Source: Brevibacterium siliguriense
GTDB taxonomy: Bacteria > Actinomycetota > Actinomycetes > Actinomycetales > Brevibacteriaceae
DNA: 64,000 nucleotides
NCBI RefSeq assembly: GCF_900105315.1
Contig: NZ_LT629766.1
Location: forward strand, 3,100,001 to 3,164,000
Direction of reading: 5' to 3'
This document shows, piece by piece, positions 1 through 8,642 of the stretch. The notes beneath the pieces are model-generated. The model did not search any database and was not told the origin of the DNA. It saw nothing but the letters and a program-made list of their open reading frames with translations. Each line of letters opens with the position of its first letter. Positions within the stretch are counted from its first letter, which is position 1. The position numbers were made by a program, and so were the translations under genes.

Positions 1-1
1 A

Positions 2-112
2 TCCGTCGTGGACGACGATTCCGAAGACTCGGAATCACTCCGAAGAGCCCCGACCGCCGGTGACGGCCTGACCCACCGACCCTCTGACGAGAAGATCCCC
101 TCCACAGTCTGA
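2..112 (+). CDS. Possible C-terminal end of a gene starting outside the window
   Basis: The longest open plus-strand frame entering from the left edge reads an acidic, serine-rich tail of about 36 residues and stops at 110-112, just before a very strong hairpin at 124-179. Position before a terminator-like hairpin is the only support. Another frame stays open to 71, so the frame choice is uncertain and no family can be named. Confidence 0.3.
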   Translation, partial: SVVDDDSEDSESLRRAPTAGDGLTHRPSDEKIPSTV

Positions 113-123
113 CCCCACCGGGA

Positions 124-179
124 CTACCTGACGGCGGCTCAGCTACCTCGCGCCAGGTTGCTGAGCCGCCGTCAGGTAG
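124..179 (+). terminator. Long near-perfect hairpin between the edge gene and mgtC
   Basis: Arms 124-143 and 160-179 are perfect 20-bp reverse complements. After one T-T mismatch the stem continues with ACCT (145-148) against AGGT (155-158), leaving a 6-base loop. A T-rich but interrupted stretch follows (186-195). It best fits an intrinsic terminator of the upstream gene. It lies 46 bp before the likely mgtC start, so a regulatory leader is an alternative. Confidence 0.6.
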
Positions 180-225
180 CAATAAGGGGTTTTATTTGTT
201 GAGGCGGGGATATGGTGAAGTGACT

Positions 226-972
226 ATGGTCTACTCTTCGTCGTTTGAGAACATCATGAACAGCACAGGACTGGCCCAGGCCGGTCTGCTTCTGGCCAGC
301 TTCGTCCTGTGCTCATTCATCGGCTTCGAGCGACAGTTCAGGCAGAAGGCCGCCGGGTACCGCACCCACGTGCTCGTGGGCATCGGCACCTGCGCCTTCA
401 CTCTGATCTCCGCCTATGGATTCGCGGGAGTGCTCGAGAACGACGTCCGCCTCGACCCGTCACGGATCTCCGCGCAGATCGTGTCCGGGATCGGCTTCCT
501 CGGCGCCGGAGTCATCTTCAAGGGACGCAACATGGTCCGCGGACTCACCACTGCCGCGACGATCTGGGTCACTGCGGCCGTCGGCATGGCGTGCGGCGCC
601 GGAATGCTGCTTCTGGCGACCATGCTCACCGCCCTCCACCTGTTCACGCTCTTCGTCATCGCTCCTCTGGTCCGCAAGATCCCCAACAGCGACCATCGCA
701 AGCTGCTGCGGGTGACCTACCACGACGGAGCGGGAGTCCTCCGTGACATCCTCGCCCTCGCCGGCCGAATGGGATTCTCGAACACCATCGTCGATTCACG
801 GCGCTTCGAGTCCGCCGACGGCACGCGGATGGTGCAGGTCGATGTGAGGTTCGACGGCAGACGACCACTGCACCTGCTTGTGGCTCCACTCATGGAGCTG
901 AACGGTGTCGACACGGTAAGCATGCGCGAAGACCGCGTCCATTCCGTCGACGACGACGGCGACTCCGTCTGA
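226..972 (+). CDS. MgtC/SapB family inner-membrane protein
   Basis: The 248-residue protein has about five hydrophobic segments in its first 150 residues, with the family signature around FERQFRQKAAGYRTH and a Gly-rich GIGFLGAGVIFKG segment. A soluble, ACT-like C-terminal region follows from about residue 165. MgtC proteins are linked to Mg2+ limitation and control of F-type ATPase or membrane potential in other bacteria; the role here is inferred. ATG 226 was chosen over upstream TTG 196 because homologues begin shortly before the first membrane segment; ATG 256 is also possible. It stands alone and converges on the TetR gene. Confidence 0.85.
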   Translation: MVYSSSFENIMNSTGLAQAGLLLASFVLCSFIGFERQFRQKAAGYRTHVLVGIGTCAFTLISAYGFAGVLENDVRLDPSRISAQIVSGIGFLGAGVIFKGRNMVRGLTTAATIWVTAAVGMACGAGMLLLATMLTALHLFTLFVIAPLVRKIPNSDHRKLLRVTYHDGAGVLRDILALAGRMGFSNTIVDSRRFESADGTRMVQVDVRFDGRRPLHLLVAPLMELNGVDTVSMREDRVHSVDDDGDSV

Positions 973-984
973 GTTGCCGACGAA

Positions 985-1020
985 CTCAGAATTCGACGCC
1001 GGCTCAGAATTCGACGCTGG
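985..1020. repeat. Two tandem 18-bp copies spanning the tetR stop
   Basis: Positions 985-1002 and 1003-1020 are tandem copies differing at one base. The unit contains the last sense codons and the stop of the minus-strand TetR gene, so a duplicate stop context sits immediately downstream of the functional one. It looks like a small slippage duplication without effect on the protein. Confidence 0.7.
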
Positions 1021-1606
1021 AGAGCACGGCTTCGATTCCGGCCCGGACCCTCAACCTGGAGGAGTCACCGAAGACCGTCGTCTGGACGACGGCACCCTGG
1101 ACCATGGCCAGCAGCCCCGGCACCATCACCGAGGCACGATCCCGCGCGGTCTCTGGGCCCGCTCCTCGCTGATCCTGCAGATAGAGGGCGAGGTAATCGG
1201 TGAATTCTGCGATGAGCGTTTCAAAGGCACCCCTGGCAAAATTCGCGAACTCATCGTCATATGAGGACTCACCCCACACCTGAACCATCACCGGCGAGAA
1301 CGGGTTGTCGATGAGAAGCGAATCGATGATCTCGACGAACAGCTCGGCAGGAGCCGTCACCTCACCACCGGCCTTGGCCGCATCGAGCACTGCCATGCGC
1401 GGCCCCATCACCCGACGGGCGACGTCGATCATCAGATCGGCCTTCGACGCATAGTAGACGTAGACGGCTCCGGCCGACAGTCCCGCTTCCTTGACGATAT
1501 CGGCCATGGACGCACCGGCGAATCCTTTGCGCGCAAAGCATGTCAGAGCCGCGTCCTGGATCCTAGTGCGCATCGCGTCCTTGTGCTCCTCGGTGACCTT
1601 CGGCAC
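1004..1606 (-). CDS. TetR/AcrR family transcriptional repressor
   Basis: This 200-residue protein has a typical N-terminal TetR helix-turn-helix (about residues 10-55; core AGLSAGAVYVYYASKADL) followed by an all-helical ligand domain. The start is GTG 1606 with a GGGGGAG ribosome site just upstream. It is divergent from the membrane protein at 1698. The 91-bp gap holds two dyads suited to TetR dimers, so it probably represses both itself and the membrane protein. Ligand unknown. Confidence 0.9.
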   Translation of the reverse strand: MPKVTEEHKDAMRTRIQDAALTCFARKGFAGASMADIVKEAGLSAGAVYVYYASKADLMIDVARRVMGPRMAVLDAAKAGGEVTAPAELFVEIIDSLLIDNPFSPVMVQVWGESSYDDEFANFARGAFETLIAEFTDYLALYLQDQRGAGPETARDRASVMVPGLLAMVQGAVVQTTVFGDSSRLRVRAGIEAVLSSVEF

Positions 1607-1617
1607 ATCTCCCCCAT

Positions 1618-1680
1618 AAAACGAATGAACATTCTTGATATATCGTAGCCGATGGTTTCATAATGAACGAGTATTCGTTT
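1618..1680. promoter_or_regulatory. Candidate TetR operators between the divergent genes
   Basis: Two short dyads flank the shared promoter region: GAATG-AA-CATTC near 1624-1635 and AACGA-GTAT-TCGTT near 1666-1679. In addition, AAACGAAT (1618-1625) and ATTCGTTT (1673-1680) form an outer inverted repeat. Such paired half-sites between a tetR gene and its divergent target are the usual autoregulatory arrangement. Confidence 0.55.
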
Positions 1681-1697
1681 TCGATGATTGGACTGAC

Positions 1698-2882
1698 ATG
1701 CCGACCCAGATACTCAGCAGAGAAGACAAGGCCGACCGTTCGGCCGTCAGCGAGTCTCCGGAGCAGGCGGCGCAGGAAGCTCCCCCGCAGTTCAGGCGGG
1801 CCATCCTCATCGCTGTCCTCGCCGCAGCCGTCGTCAGCCTCGTGCTGCTGGCCTTCAGCTGGCCGACCGTGACCTCCGATCCCAAGGATCTGCCGATTGC
1901 CGCCGTCGGAGACGAGGAGCAGATCGACCAGATCTCTCAGAACGCCCCCGACGGAATGCTCGACCTCAAGACCGTCGACTCCCGCGCCGAGGCGGTTCGA
2001 CTCATCGAGGAACGCGAGGTCTACGGAGCCTTCGTCTTCGAGGACGAACCGGAGGTCCTCATCGCCAAGGCCGCCTCCCCCGCAGTCGCACAGCAACTGA
2101 GCGGGATCGGCACCCAGATGCAGCACAGCATCGACCAGCAGGCGATCTCGGGCCTCCAGGAAGGCACGAAGAAGATGCAGGAGCAGATGCAGAAGGCCCT
2201 CGAAGCTGCTGCCTCCGGTCAGGCCCCGCCACAGGGAAACCCGGCAGGAGAGGAAGCTGATCCGGCCGCCTCGGCGATGGAAGTTCCCCAGGTGAAGGTC
2301 ACCGACGTCGTGCCGCTGTCCGACGACGACCCCTCCGGTGCGGGACTGGCCATCGCGGGTCTGCCGCTGACCCTCGGCGGAATCGTCGGCGGTGTACTCA
2401 CCAGCATGGGCATCCGCTCCAGGCGGATGCGCCTGGTCGGCACCATCGTCTACGGAACCGTCGGAGGACTGGCTCTGGCGCTGATCATGCAGACCTGGTT
2501 CGGGATCCTGCAGGGGAACTTCGGCCTCAACGCGCTGGCGATCGGACTCTCGATCGCGGCCACCGTGGGGCTGATCAACGGCTTCGTCTCACTCATCGGT
2601 CCTGCCGGCATTGCCATCGGGGCGGTGCTGACGATGCTCATCGGCAACCCGATCGCCTCACTCAATCAGCCGAAGGAGTTTCTCGCCGGCGCCTGGGGCG
2701 ATATCGGTCAGTTCTTCGTCCCGGGCGCGGCGGGCACCCTGCTGCGTGATCTCTCCTATTTCCCGGACGCGCCCATGTCGCTTGAGTGGTGGGTGCTCAG
2801 CGCCTGGCTCGCTGTCGGCATCGCGCTCATCCTCGTCGGCCATGTCATCGCCCACAGGAAGGCGCACGCAGCTGCCCACTGA
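1698..2882 (+). CDS. ABC-2/YhgE-like multi-pass membrane protein (DUF3533-type)
   Basis: The 394-residue product has one hydrophobic segment near residues 33-55, a roughly 160-residue hydrophilic domain with a Gln/Met-rich helix (GTKKMQEQMQKALEAA), then about six membrane segments to the C-terminus. This is the topology of ABC-2 permease-like proteins such as YhgE/DUF3533 that work without a neighbouring ATPase, some in lipid or drug export. ATG 1698 starts just before the first hydrophobic segment; an upstream in-frame ATG at 1635 lies inside the operator region. It is divergent from and probably repressed by the adjacent TetR. Confidence 0.7.
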   Translation: MPTQILSREDKADRSAVSESPEQAAQEAPPQFRRAILIAVLAAAVVSLVLLAFSWPTVTSDPKDLPIAAVGDEEQIDQISQNAPDGMLDLKTVDSRAEAVRLIEEREVYGAFVFEDEPEVLIAKAASPAVAQQLSGIGTQMQHSIDQQAISGLQEGTKKMQEQMQKALEAAASGQAPPQGNPAGEEADPAASAMEVPQVKVTDVVPLSDDDPSGAGLAIAGLPLTLGGIVGGVLTSMGIRSRRMRLVGTIVYGTVGGLALALIMQTWFGILQGNFGLNALAIGLSIAATVGLINGFVSLIGPAGIAIGAVLTMLIGNPIASLNQPKEFLAGAWGDIGQFFVPGAAGTLLRDLSYFPDAPMSLEWWVLSAWLAVGIALILVGHVIAHRKAHAAAH

Positions 2883-2987
2883 CCCCACCGCATGTGGTCG
2901 GACTCCCACCGATCCTGGTCTTCACTTCATGTGAGGACTAGGCTCGGTGGGAGTCTGTGGTTTCACCTGTGGGACCGAGAGGATGAC

Positions 2988-3815
2988 ATGGTGGCATTGA
3001 ACGATGTGACGATCTGCCGCACCTGCGGGGTGGAGACGACGACCCCTCCGCCCGAGCTGTGTCCGATCTGCGAGGATGACCGGCAATGGGTTCCCGCCTC
3101 CGGGCAGCAGTGGACGACTCGGAACGAACTCGAATCCGAGGGCCACCGCATCACCATCACGGAACGCGAGCCCGGCCTCTTCGCCCTCCGCGTCGAACCG
3201 AAGCTCGGGATCGGACAGACCTGCTATCTCGCCTGCACCGATTCCGGCAATGTGCTCTTCGACGTTCCCGCCTTCATCGACGCCGAGGCGGTCGCAGCGG
3301 TCCGAGACCTCGGCGGAGTCTCCGCCATCGCCGCGAGCCACCCGCATATGTTCGGCACCCAGTTGGAATGGAGTGCCGCCTTCGATGACGCTCCCGTCTT
3401 CGTCTGCCGGGCCGATCTCGACTGGGTGCAGCGAACCGGGTGGGTCATCTGCCCCTATTTCCACGAGTCGGAGCCGGTTCCGGGTGTGAGACTCCGCCGC
3501 ACCGGCGGTCATTTCCCTGGCAGCGCAGTAGCGATGTGGACGGGTGCCGACGGCACCGGGGTCATGCTCAGCGGCGATTCCATCGGTCCGGTGGCACGGT
3601 CGGGGTGGGTGACGTTCATGCGCAGCTTTCCGAACTATCTGCCGCTGTCGGCCGCGGTCGTCAGGCGCATCGCCGCCTCGGTGATCGATCTCGATTTCGA
3701 CCGCATGTACGGCAACTTCGGTCAGTCGATCGACTCCGGGGCCCACTCGGCGGTGCAGACTTCTGCGAAGCGCTATGCCGAATGGGTCTCCGGCGACCAC
3801 GATCACCTCACCTGA
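2988..3815 (+). CDS. MBL-fold metallo-hydrolase with N-terminal zinc ribbon
   Basis: The 275-residue protein begins with a CxxC...CxxC zinc ribbon (CRTCG and CPICE) and continues as a metallo-beta-lactamase-fold domain. The first metal motif is the variant SHPHMFG rather than HxHxDH, with later candidates TGGHFPG and LSGDSIG. Such proteins are common and uncharacterised in actinobacteria. ATG 2988 follows a GAGAGGATG ribosome site, and the upstream extension has no family match. Substrate unknown. Confidence 0.75.
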   Translation: MVALNDVTICRTCGVETTTPPPELCPICEDDRQWVPASGQQWTTRNELESEGHRITITEREPGLFALRVEPKLGIGQTCYLACTDSGNVLFDVPAFIDAEAVAAVRDLGGVSAIAASHPHMFGTQLEWSAAFDDAPVFVCRADLDWVQRTGWVICPYFHESEPVPGVRLRRTGGHFPGSAVAMWTGADGTGVMLSGDSIGPVARSGWVTFMRSFPNYLPLSAAVVRRIAASVIDLDFDRMYGNFGQSIDSGAHSAVQTSAKRYAEWVSGDHDHLT

Positions 3816-3897
3816 GGTTCCTCCCCAGCGCGGCCCGGTCGGAACAGAATGTGCCGCAGCCGGTCAGCAGAGCCGGAGCTGATCGTTTCTCCGCCGG

Positions 3898-5073
3898 TCA
3901 GCGGGACCGGAACTGCGCAGTGACGGGGCAGTCGAAGGGATCGGCTTCGCCGAGGCCCACCCGGTTGAGGTAGGCGATGATGATGCGGAAGGACTCGAGC
4001 AGAGTCGTCTCCGTGTAGGCGATGTCCTTCTGGCGGCAGTATTCGCGCACCATGGGCTGGACCTTGTGGAGGTTGACGCTCGGCATGCTCGGGAACAGGT
4101 GGTGTTCGATCTGGTAGTTGAGTCCGCCCATGAGGAATCCCATCGGACGGCCTCCGGAGATATTGCGAGACATCAGCGTCTGGCGGCGGAGGAAGTCGAT
4201 CTTCACGTCCTTGGGAACGATCGGCCGCCCTTTGTGGTTCGGGGCGAAGGATCCTCCCATGTGGACTCCGAAGACCGCGACCTGGACGATGACGAGGACA
4301 CTGCCGATGAGCGGACCGGCCGCCCAGATCGCCAGCAGCGGGAAGCCGATGAGTCGGACGGCGATGAAGACGCCTTCGATCCACCGGCGCTTGATCGAAG
4401 ACTGGCCCTTGATGATCGCTTGGACCGAATTCACATGCAGCTGGAGACCGGCCAGCGTGAGCAGAGGCAGAAAGAACCATCCCTGGCGGGCGGCGAACCA
4501 TTTGGCGATGCCAGTGCGCTCCCTCGCGTCCTCGGCGGTGAACACGAGCGCACCGGGAGCGATGTCGCCGTCGACTCCGGCCTTGTTCGGGTTCGCGTGG
4601 TGGAGCGCATTGTGCTTCTTCAGCCACCATCCGTAGCTCAGACCGATGAAGAGGTTGCCGATGATCGTCGACACCCACTCCCCCACTTTTCCGTTGGTGA
4701 AGATCTGACGGTGCGCCGCATCGTGGGCGACATAGGCGGTCTGAGTGAACAGTGCGGCGAAGACGACTGCGGTCGCCATCTGCCACCAGCTCTCACCGAT
4801 GAGGAAGAGCATTGCGAAGGACATGACGTAGCCGAGCCCGAGGAGGATGAAGCGCATTGCGTTCCAGCCCGGCCGCCTGGCCAGCAGCCCCGCTTCCTTG
4901 ACCTGAGCCATCAGCGCGCTGAAGTCGCTGGTGAATTCCTGTTCGGCGGTTCCCCGCTTCGCTCTTCTGCGTTCGAGCACTTCGGCCCGGGTCGCCCGAT
5001 CCGGTGCCGGAGTCGGCAGCGCGGTCGCAGTCGGGGAAGACGGTTCGGAGGTAATGAGGTCAGACGGGTTCAT
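3898..5073 (-). CDS. Membrane fatty acid (acyl-lipid/acyl-CoA) desaturase
   Basis: The 391-residue protein has the histidine boxes of the diiron membrane desaturases: HDAAHRQ, HNALHHAN and QIEHHLFP, separated by paired hydrophobic segments. It would insert a double bond into membrane acyl chains, using O2 and an electron carrier. The start is ATG 5073 behind a GGTGGGA site; a GTG at 5112 is the alternative. A NarL-type two-component system lies immediately upstream on the same strand with a 104-bp repeat-bearing gap, which suggests DesK/DesR-like control of membrane fluidity. Confidence 0.9.
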   Translation of the reverse strand: MNPSDLITSEPSSPTATALPTPAPDRATRAEVLERRRAKRGTAEQEFTSDFSALMAQVKEAGLLARRPGWNAMRFILLGLGYVMSFAMLFLIGESWWQMATAVVFAALFTQTAYVAHDAAHRQIFTNGKVGEWVSTIIGNLFIGLSYGWWLKKHNALHHANPNKAGVDGDIAPGALVFTAEDARERTGIAKWFAARQGWFFLPLLTLAGLQLHVNSVQAIIKGQSSIKRRWIEGVFIAVRLIGFPLLAIWAAGPLIGSVLVIVQVAVFGVHMGGSFAPNHKGRPIVPKDVKIDFLRRQTLMSRNISGGRPMGFLMGGLNYQIEHHLFPSMPSVNLHKVQPMVREYCRQKDIAYTETTLLESFRIIIAYLNRVGLGEADPFDCPVTAQFRSR

Positions 5074-5104
5074 GGTTCCCACCGTATGGATGCCCGCCGG
5101 GTTT

Positions 5105-5151
5105 TTCGTCACCCCTGGGAGCCGTTCTTCACCCCCTACTCGGGTATGGGG
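5105..5151. promoter_or_regulatory. Direct repeats and dyad in the desaturase upstream region
   Basis: Two 11-mers differing at one base, TTCTTCACCCC (5125-5135) and TTCGTCACCCC (5105-5115), lie exactly 20 bp apart. An imperfect 20-bp dyad with CCCC.TAC and GTA.GGGG arms covers 5132-5151. Both lie between the response regulator and the desaturase start, so they are candidate sites for that regulator. Confidence 0.4.
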
Positions 5152-5177
5152 TCCGCGGTGAAGACGTGCGCGTGGAA

Positions 5178-5828
5178 TCAGCTGTTGGGGATGACGAGAC
5201 CGGATTCGTATGCGGCGATGACTGCTTGGGCACGGTCACGGGCATCGAGCTTGTACAGGATCCGTGAGACGTGTGTCTTCACGGTCTGCACTGCGATGTG
5301 CAGGATCGCTGCGATCTCTGTGTTCGAGGCTCCGCGGGCGACTTGGACGAGGATCTCACGTTCGCGTTCGGTGAGTTCGGGCAGCGCTGTGCGATTGGGC
5401 TTTTGCCCGCCGGTGGCGAAGTGTTCGATGACCCGTTTGGTCACGCTCGGGGCCAGCAGCGCTTCGCCTCCGGCGACGATGCGGACCGCCTCGGCGAGTT
5501 CACCGGGCGGAGCATCTTTGAGGAGGAATCCGCTGGCCCCGGCTCGGATGGCGTCGAAGACGTAGTCGTCGATATCGAAGGTGGTGAGCATGATGATTCG
5601 GGTGTCGGCGTCCGCGGCGACGATCGTGCGGGTCGCTTCGATTCCATCCATCAGCGGCATCCGCACATCCATGAGGACGATATCGGGGTCGAGTTCGGCG
5701 ACGAGTTCGACACACTGTGCTCCATCTTCGGCCTGCCCGATGACCTCGATATCGGCATGGACATTCAGCAGTGCGGCGAAACCGGCACGCACCATCGCCT
5801 GATCATCGGCGATGACGATCCTGATCAT
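5178..5828 (-). CDS. NarL/LuxR-type response regulator
   Basis: This 216-residue protein has a CheY-like receiver (phosphoacceptor Asp54 in VLMDVRMP) and a C-terminal LuxR helix-turn-helix (LTEREREILVQVARG through TVKTHVSRILYKL). Its start overlaps the kinase stop by 4 bases, so the pair is translationally coupled. The same-strand downstream gene is a desaturase, making membrane-lipid control its likely job (inference from context). Confidence 0.93.
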   Translation of the reverse strand: MIRIVIADDQAMVRAGFAALLNVHADIEVIGQAEDGAQCVELVAELDPDIVLMDVRMPLMDGIEATRTIVAADADTRIIMLTTFDIDDYVFDAIRAGASGFLLKDAPPGELAEAVRIVAGGEALLAPSVTKRVIEHFATGGQKPNRTALPELTEREREILVQVARGASNTEIAAILHIAVQTVKTHVSRILYKLDARDRAQAVIAAYESGLVIPNS

Positions 5829-7126
5829 GAGGTCTCCTTGTCCGTGGCCGGTGCGTCAGCTGTCGGTTCGGCGCCGTCGGCGAGACGTTCACGGGGTGCG
5901 AGCGGCAGCACCGCTTCGACCTCGAAGCCTCCGTCGGCAGTGGATCCGCTGCGGATCTGCCCTCCCACGGAGGCGGCCCGTTCACGCATGCCGATCAGTC
6001 CCTGCCGATCATGTTTATCGTGCTTCGCCGCTTCGCTGGGGCCGTCGCCGTGGTCGTTGACGACGCTGATCCAGACCGCTGAGCTGCCGCCGCGGATGCG
6101 GATGGCGATGGCGGAATTGCGGGCGTGGCGGATGGCGTTGCTCAGGGCCTCTTGGATGATGCGATAGCCGACCAGTCCGGTGCTGTCGCGCATGAGGTGG
6201 TCGATCGGTTCGCCGCTGCGTTCGACGGTGACCTGTACGCCCGCCTGTCGGGCTTTGTCGACGAGCGGGTCGATCTCTGAGAACTTCGGCTGCGGTGCCA
6301 GTTCGCCTCCGCCTTCATCATTGCGCAGGACGCTGAGCAGTCCGCGCATCTCCGTCAGCGCGGTGCGGGCGGAGGCGGAGATGTCTGCGAACTCCTTGGC
6401 CACCTCCGAGTCGATCCCGGCATGGCGGAACGGTGCGCTGGAGGCTTGGATGTTGATGATCGACATGCTGTGGGCGACGATGTCGTGGAGTTCCCGAGCG
6501 ATGCGCGCCTTCTCCTCGATGGTCACTCGCTTGGAGTGCTCCTCTGCGGTGTTCTCCTTCTCCTGGACCAGTTGTGAGCGTATGAGCTGCCACTGCTGGA
6601 TGATCACTGCGGCGAGGTAGACGCCGCCGGCGATGCAGGAGTAGATGAGGATGTTGACGATGGCACCGTCGGTGCGGGTGTCTGCGATGAGAAGATGCGT
6701 GATGAGTACAGCGGCAGCCGAGCCTGCAATGCTGCCGAGCAGCGCGGCCAGGGCCACTCCCCAATGGGCGCGGAGTCCGATGATGAGGATGATGACGATC
6801 TGAGTGATCATCATCGGGACCATCCACGGCCACGGCACACCGGACACGAGAGGCCCCAACAACGGCAGCACGGTGCAGGCGGCGATCGACATGAGCGTGC
6901 CGAAGAGCGGACGCAGCAGGGACAGCGGCATGGACCCGACATGGACGACGGTGACGACGAAGGCTAATGCGACGGGGGCCTCGTTGATCGAGACGGCGAT
7001 CGACGATTCCACCGCGAGCATGACGATGGCGAGAACGATCACCGCGACCCAGGCCAGCGCCTCGGGGTTGAGTCGACGGTTCGGGGGCATGAACCTGTCG
7101 AAGATTTTCGTGACCATCACAGACAC
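5825..7126 (-). CDS. DesK/NarX-type sensor histidine kinase
   Basis: The 433-residue protein has about five membrane segments in its first 180 residues and no large external domain. A coiled linker follows, then an HisKA_3 dimerisation box with His214 (RELHDIVAHS), then an HATPase domain (QEALSNAIRHA; GLIGMRERAA). Compact multi-helix sensors of this kind detect signals within the membrane, as DesK senses lipid order. GTG 7126 is preceded by AGAAGGGA; ATG 7117 is a possible alternative. Confidence 0.92.
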   Translation of the reverse strand: MSVMVTKIFDRFMPPNRRLNPEALAWVAVIVLAIVMLAVESSIAVSINEAPVALAFVVTVVHVGSMPLSLLRPLFGTLMSIAACTVLPLLGPLVSGVPWPWMVPMMITQIVIILIIGLRAHWGVALAALLGSIAGSAAAVLITHLLIADTRTDGAIVNILIYSCIAGGVYLAAVIIQQWQLIRSQLVQEKENTAEEHSKRVTIEEKARIARELHDIVAHSMSIINIQASSAPFRHAGIDSEVAKEFADISASARTALTEMRGLLSVLRNDEGGGELAPQPKFSEIDPLVDKARQAGVQVTVERSGEPIDHLMRDSTGLVGYRIIQEALSNAIRHARNSAIAIRIRGGSSAVWISVVNDHGDGPSEAAKHDKHDRQGLIGMRERAASVGGQIRSGSTADGGFEVEAVLPLAPRERLADGAEPTADAPATDKETS

Positions 7127-7241
7127 CGGGTTCCCTTCTGTGATTCCGGCCGACCGTTGCGATCATAGCGCTTGTACTGCTTCATCACCTGGGAACGGCA
7201 TATGGTGGTCAGCTCCCGGCCCGGAATCGATAACTCCTCGT

Positions 7242-8615
7242 TCAGCTTCCGCGAACCGCCTCGGCCAGGTGCGCGTGTTCAGTTCCCGCGAACTTCCCCC
7301 GGCTGCCCCAGGACAGCGCGAGGTAGAGCACGAAGGAGATGGCGAAGGACGGAACCGTCGCTCCGATCGGGCTCGAATAGGCGTAGGTGAGCACATAGGA
7401 CGCCAGTGCCCCGAGGACCCACACGCCGACAGCAACCCAATTGATTCCGCGCGTGTAGGAGTACACGCCGCCGGAGTCCTTGAGGATATCAGGTGAGTAG
7501 GCACGACGTTTGATGATGTAGTAATCGACGATGAGGATGGCGAAGACAGGGACGAAGAAGGCTCCGATCATCACCAGGAAGTCGGTGTACTGATCCAGCA
7601 GCGCCAGCCACGTCGACCCGATGATCGAAATCGCGCCGAGGATGAGCGCCGTCGGCAGGAACTTCAGCTTCGTTCGGCTCTGGGCGCCGACGACTGAGTT
7701 GACCATTCCGTAGACGACCATTGTGTTCGTGGCCATGACAGACAGGAAGATGACGATGGCCAGTGCCCATCCGAACTCAGCGGCCAGCGCCGTCGGGTCG
7801 AATTCGGCCGGGTCTCCCTCGTCGAGCAGAATGAAGCTGAAGGCAGTGAGACCCAGCAGCATCGCAAGCACGGTCGAGGTCAGGTAGCCCAGTCCCGAAC
7901 CGACGATTCCGGCTTTCTGGGTGCCGGCCAAACGGTTGAGGTCACCGGAGAGCACGGTCCAGGAGATGGCTGTGGAGATGACGATGTCGAGCGCGAGGAC
8001 GGGAGTGAACTCGAGCTTCGGAAGGCTTTCGATTCCTGCATATTCGCTCGGCGAGTGTCCTGTGAAGGCGATGACGAACACGTAGGCCATGACCAGCAGG
8101 ATGAGAAGAGCGAACCAGGGTTCGGCCTTCTCGATCCCCTCGTGGCCGAGAATCGCCAATCCGACGACGAGCGCCTGGCAGAGCACAGAGAAGAGGATCG
8201 GATTGGAGAACCCCGTTGTCTGGGCGACCACGTAATTGACGCTGATTCCCGCCAACATGGCCTGCACCCAGCTCCAGCCCATGAGGATGATGACGTTGGC
8301 GGCGACCGGCAGAAAGCTGCCCTTGGCACCGAAGGCACCGCGGGTGATGGCCATGGTCGCCAGGCCCGTGCGGGTGCCGATGTTGCCGATGAGCGTGAGC
8401 ACTATGGTGCCGATGATCGTGCCGACGATGATGACGATCACCGCTGCGGTGAAGTCGATGCCGGGGACGAACAGAGTCCCGGTGAGCAGCGTCGTGACGA
8501 CGAGGTTCGCGGCCAGCCAGATCATGAACATCCGTCCCCCGCTCAGGGTCCCGCGGATGACTCCGGAGTCGTGGCCGGATTCCAATCGATGCTCGAGACG
8601 GCGGTACCAGTTCAC
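7242..8615 (-). CDS. NCS1 family nucleobase/cation symporter (cytosine-permease type)
   Basis: The 457-residue, roughly 12-helix protein has the NCS1 N-terminal pattern, with a short cytoplasmic start, a glycine-rich TMAITRGAFGAKGS segment and GWSWVQAMLAG. NCS1 members import cytosine, purines, hydantoins or thiamine pyrimidine precursors; the sequence does not settle which. GTG 8615 has an AGGAGG site 7 bases upstream. The leader contains a 12-G tract and hairpins. It is divergent from the MatC-like carrier. Confidence 0.85.
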   Translation of the reverse strand: MNWYRRLEHRLESGHDSGVIRGTLSGGRMFMIWLAANLVVTTLLTGTLFVPGIDFTAAVIVIIVGTIIGTIVLTLIGNIGTRTGLATMAITRGAFGAKGSFLPVAANVIILMGWSWVQAMLAGISVNYVVAQTTGFSNPILFSVLCQALVVGLAILGHEGIEKAEPWFALLILLVMAYVFVIAFTGHSPSEYAGIESLPKLEFTPVLALDIVISTAISWTVLSGDLNRLAGTQKAGIVGSGLGYLTSTVLAMLLGLTAFSFILLDEGDPAEFDPTALAAEFGWALAIVIFLSVMATNTMVVYGMVNSVVGAQSRTKLKFLPTALILGAISIIGSTWLALLDQYTDFLVMIGAFFVPVFAILIVDYYIIKRRAYSPDILKDSGGVYSYTRGINWVAVGVWVLGALASYVLTYAYSSPIGATVPSFAISFVLYLALSWGSRGKFAGTEHAHLAEAVRGS

Positions 8616-8642
8616 AGTGCGGCCTCCTGGGTGTCGTTGGCG

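Noticed and set aside
4066..5565. 499-codon plus-strand frame opposite the desaturase and response regulator
   Set aside because: The opposite strand encodes clear His-box and receiver motifs; this frame is Arg/Asp/Glu-biased antisense without a start context.
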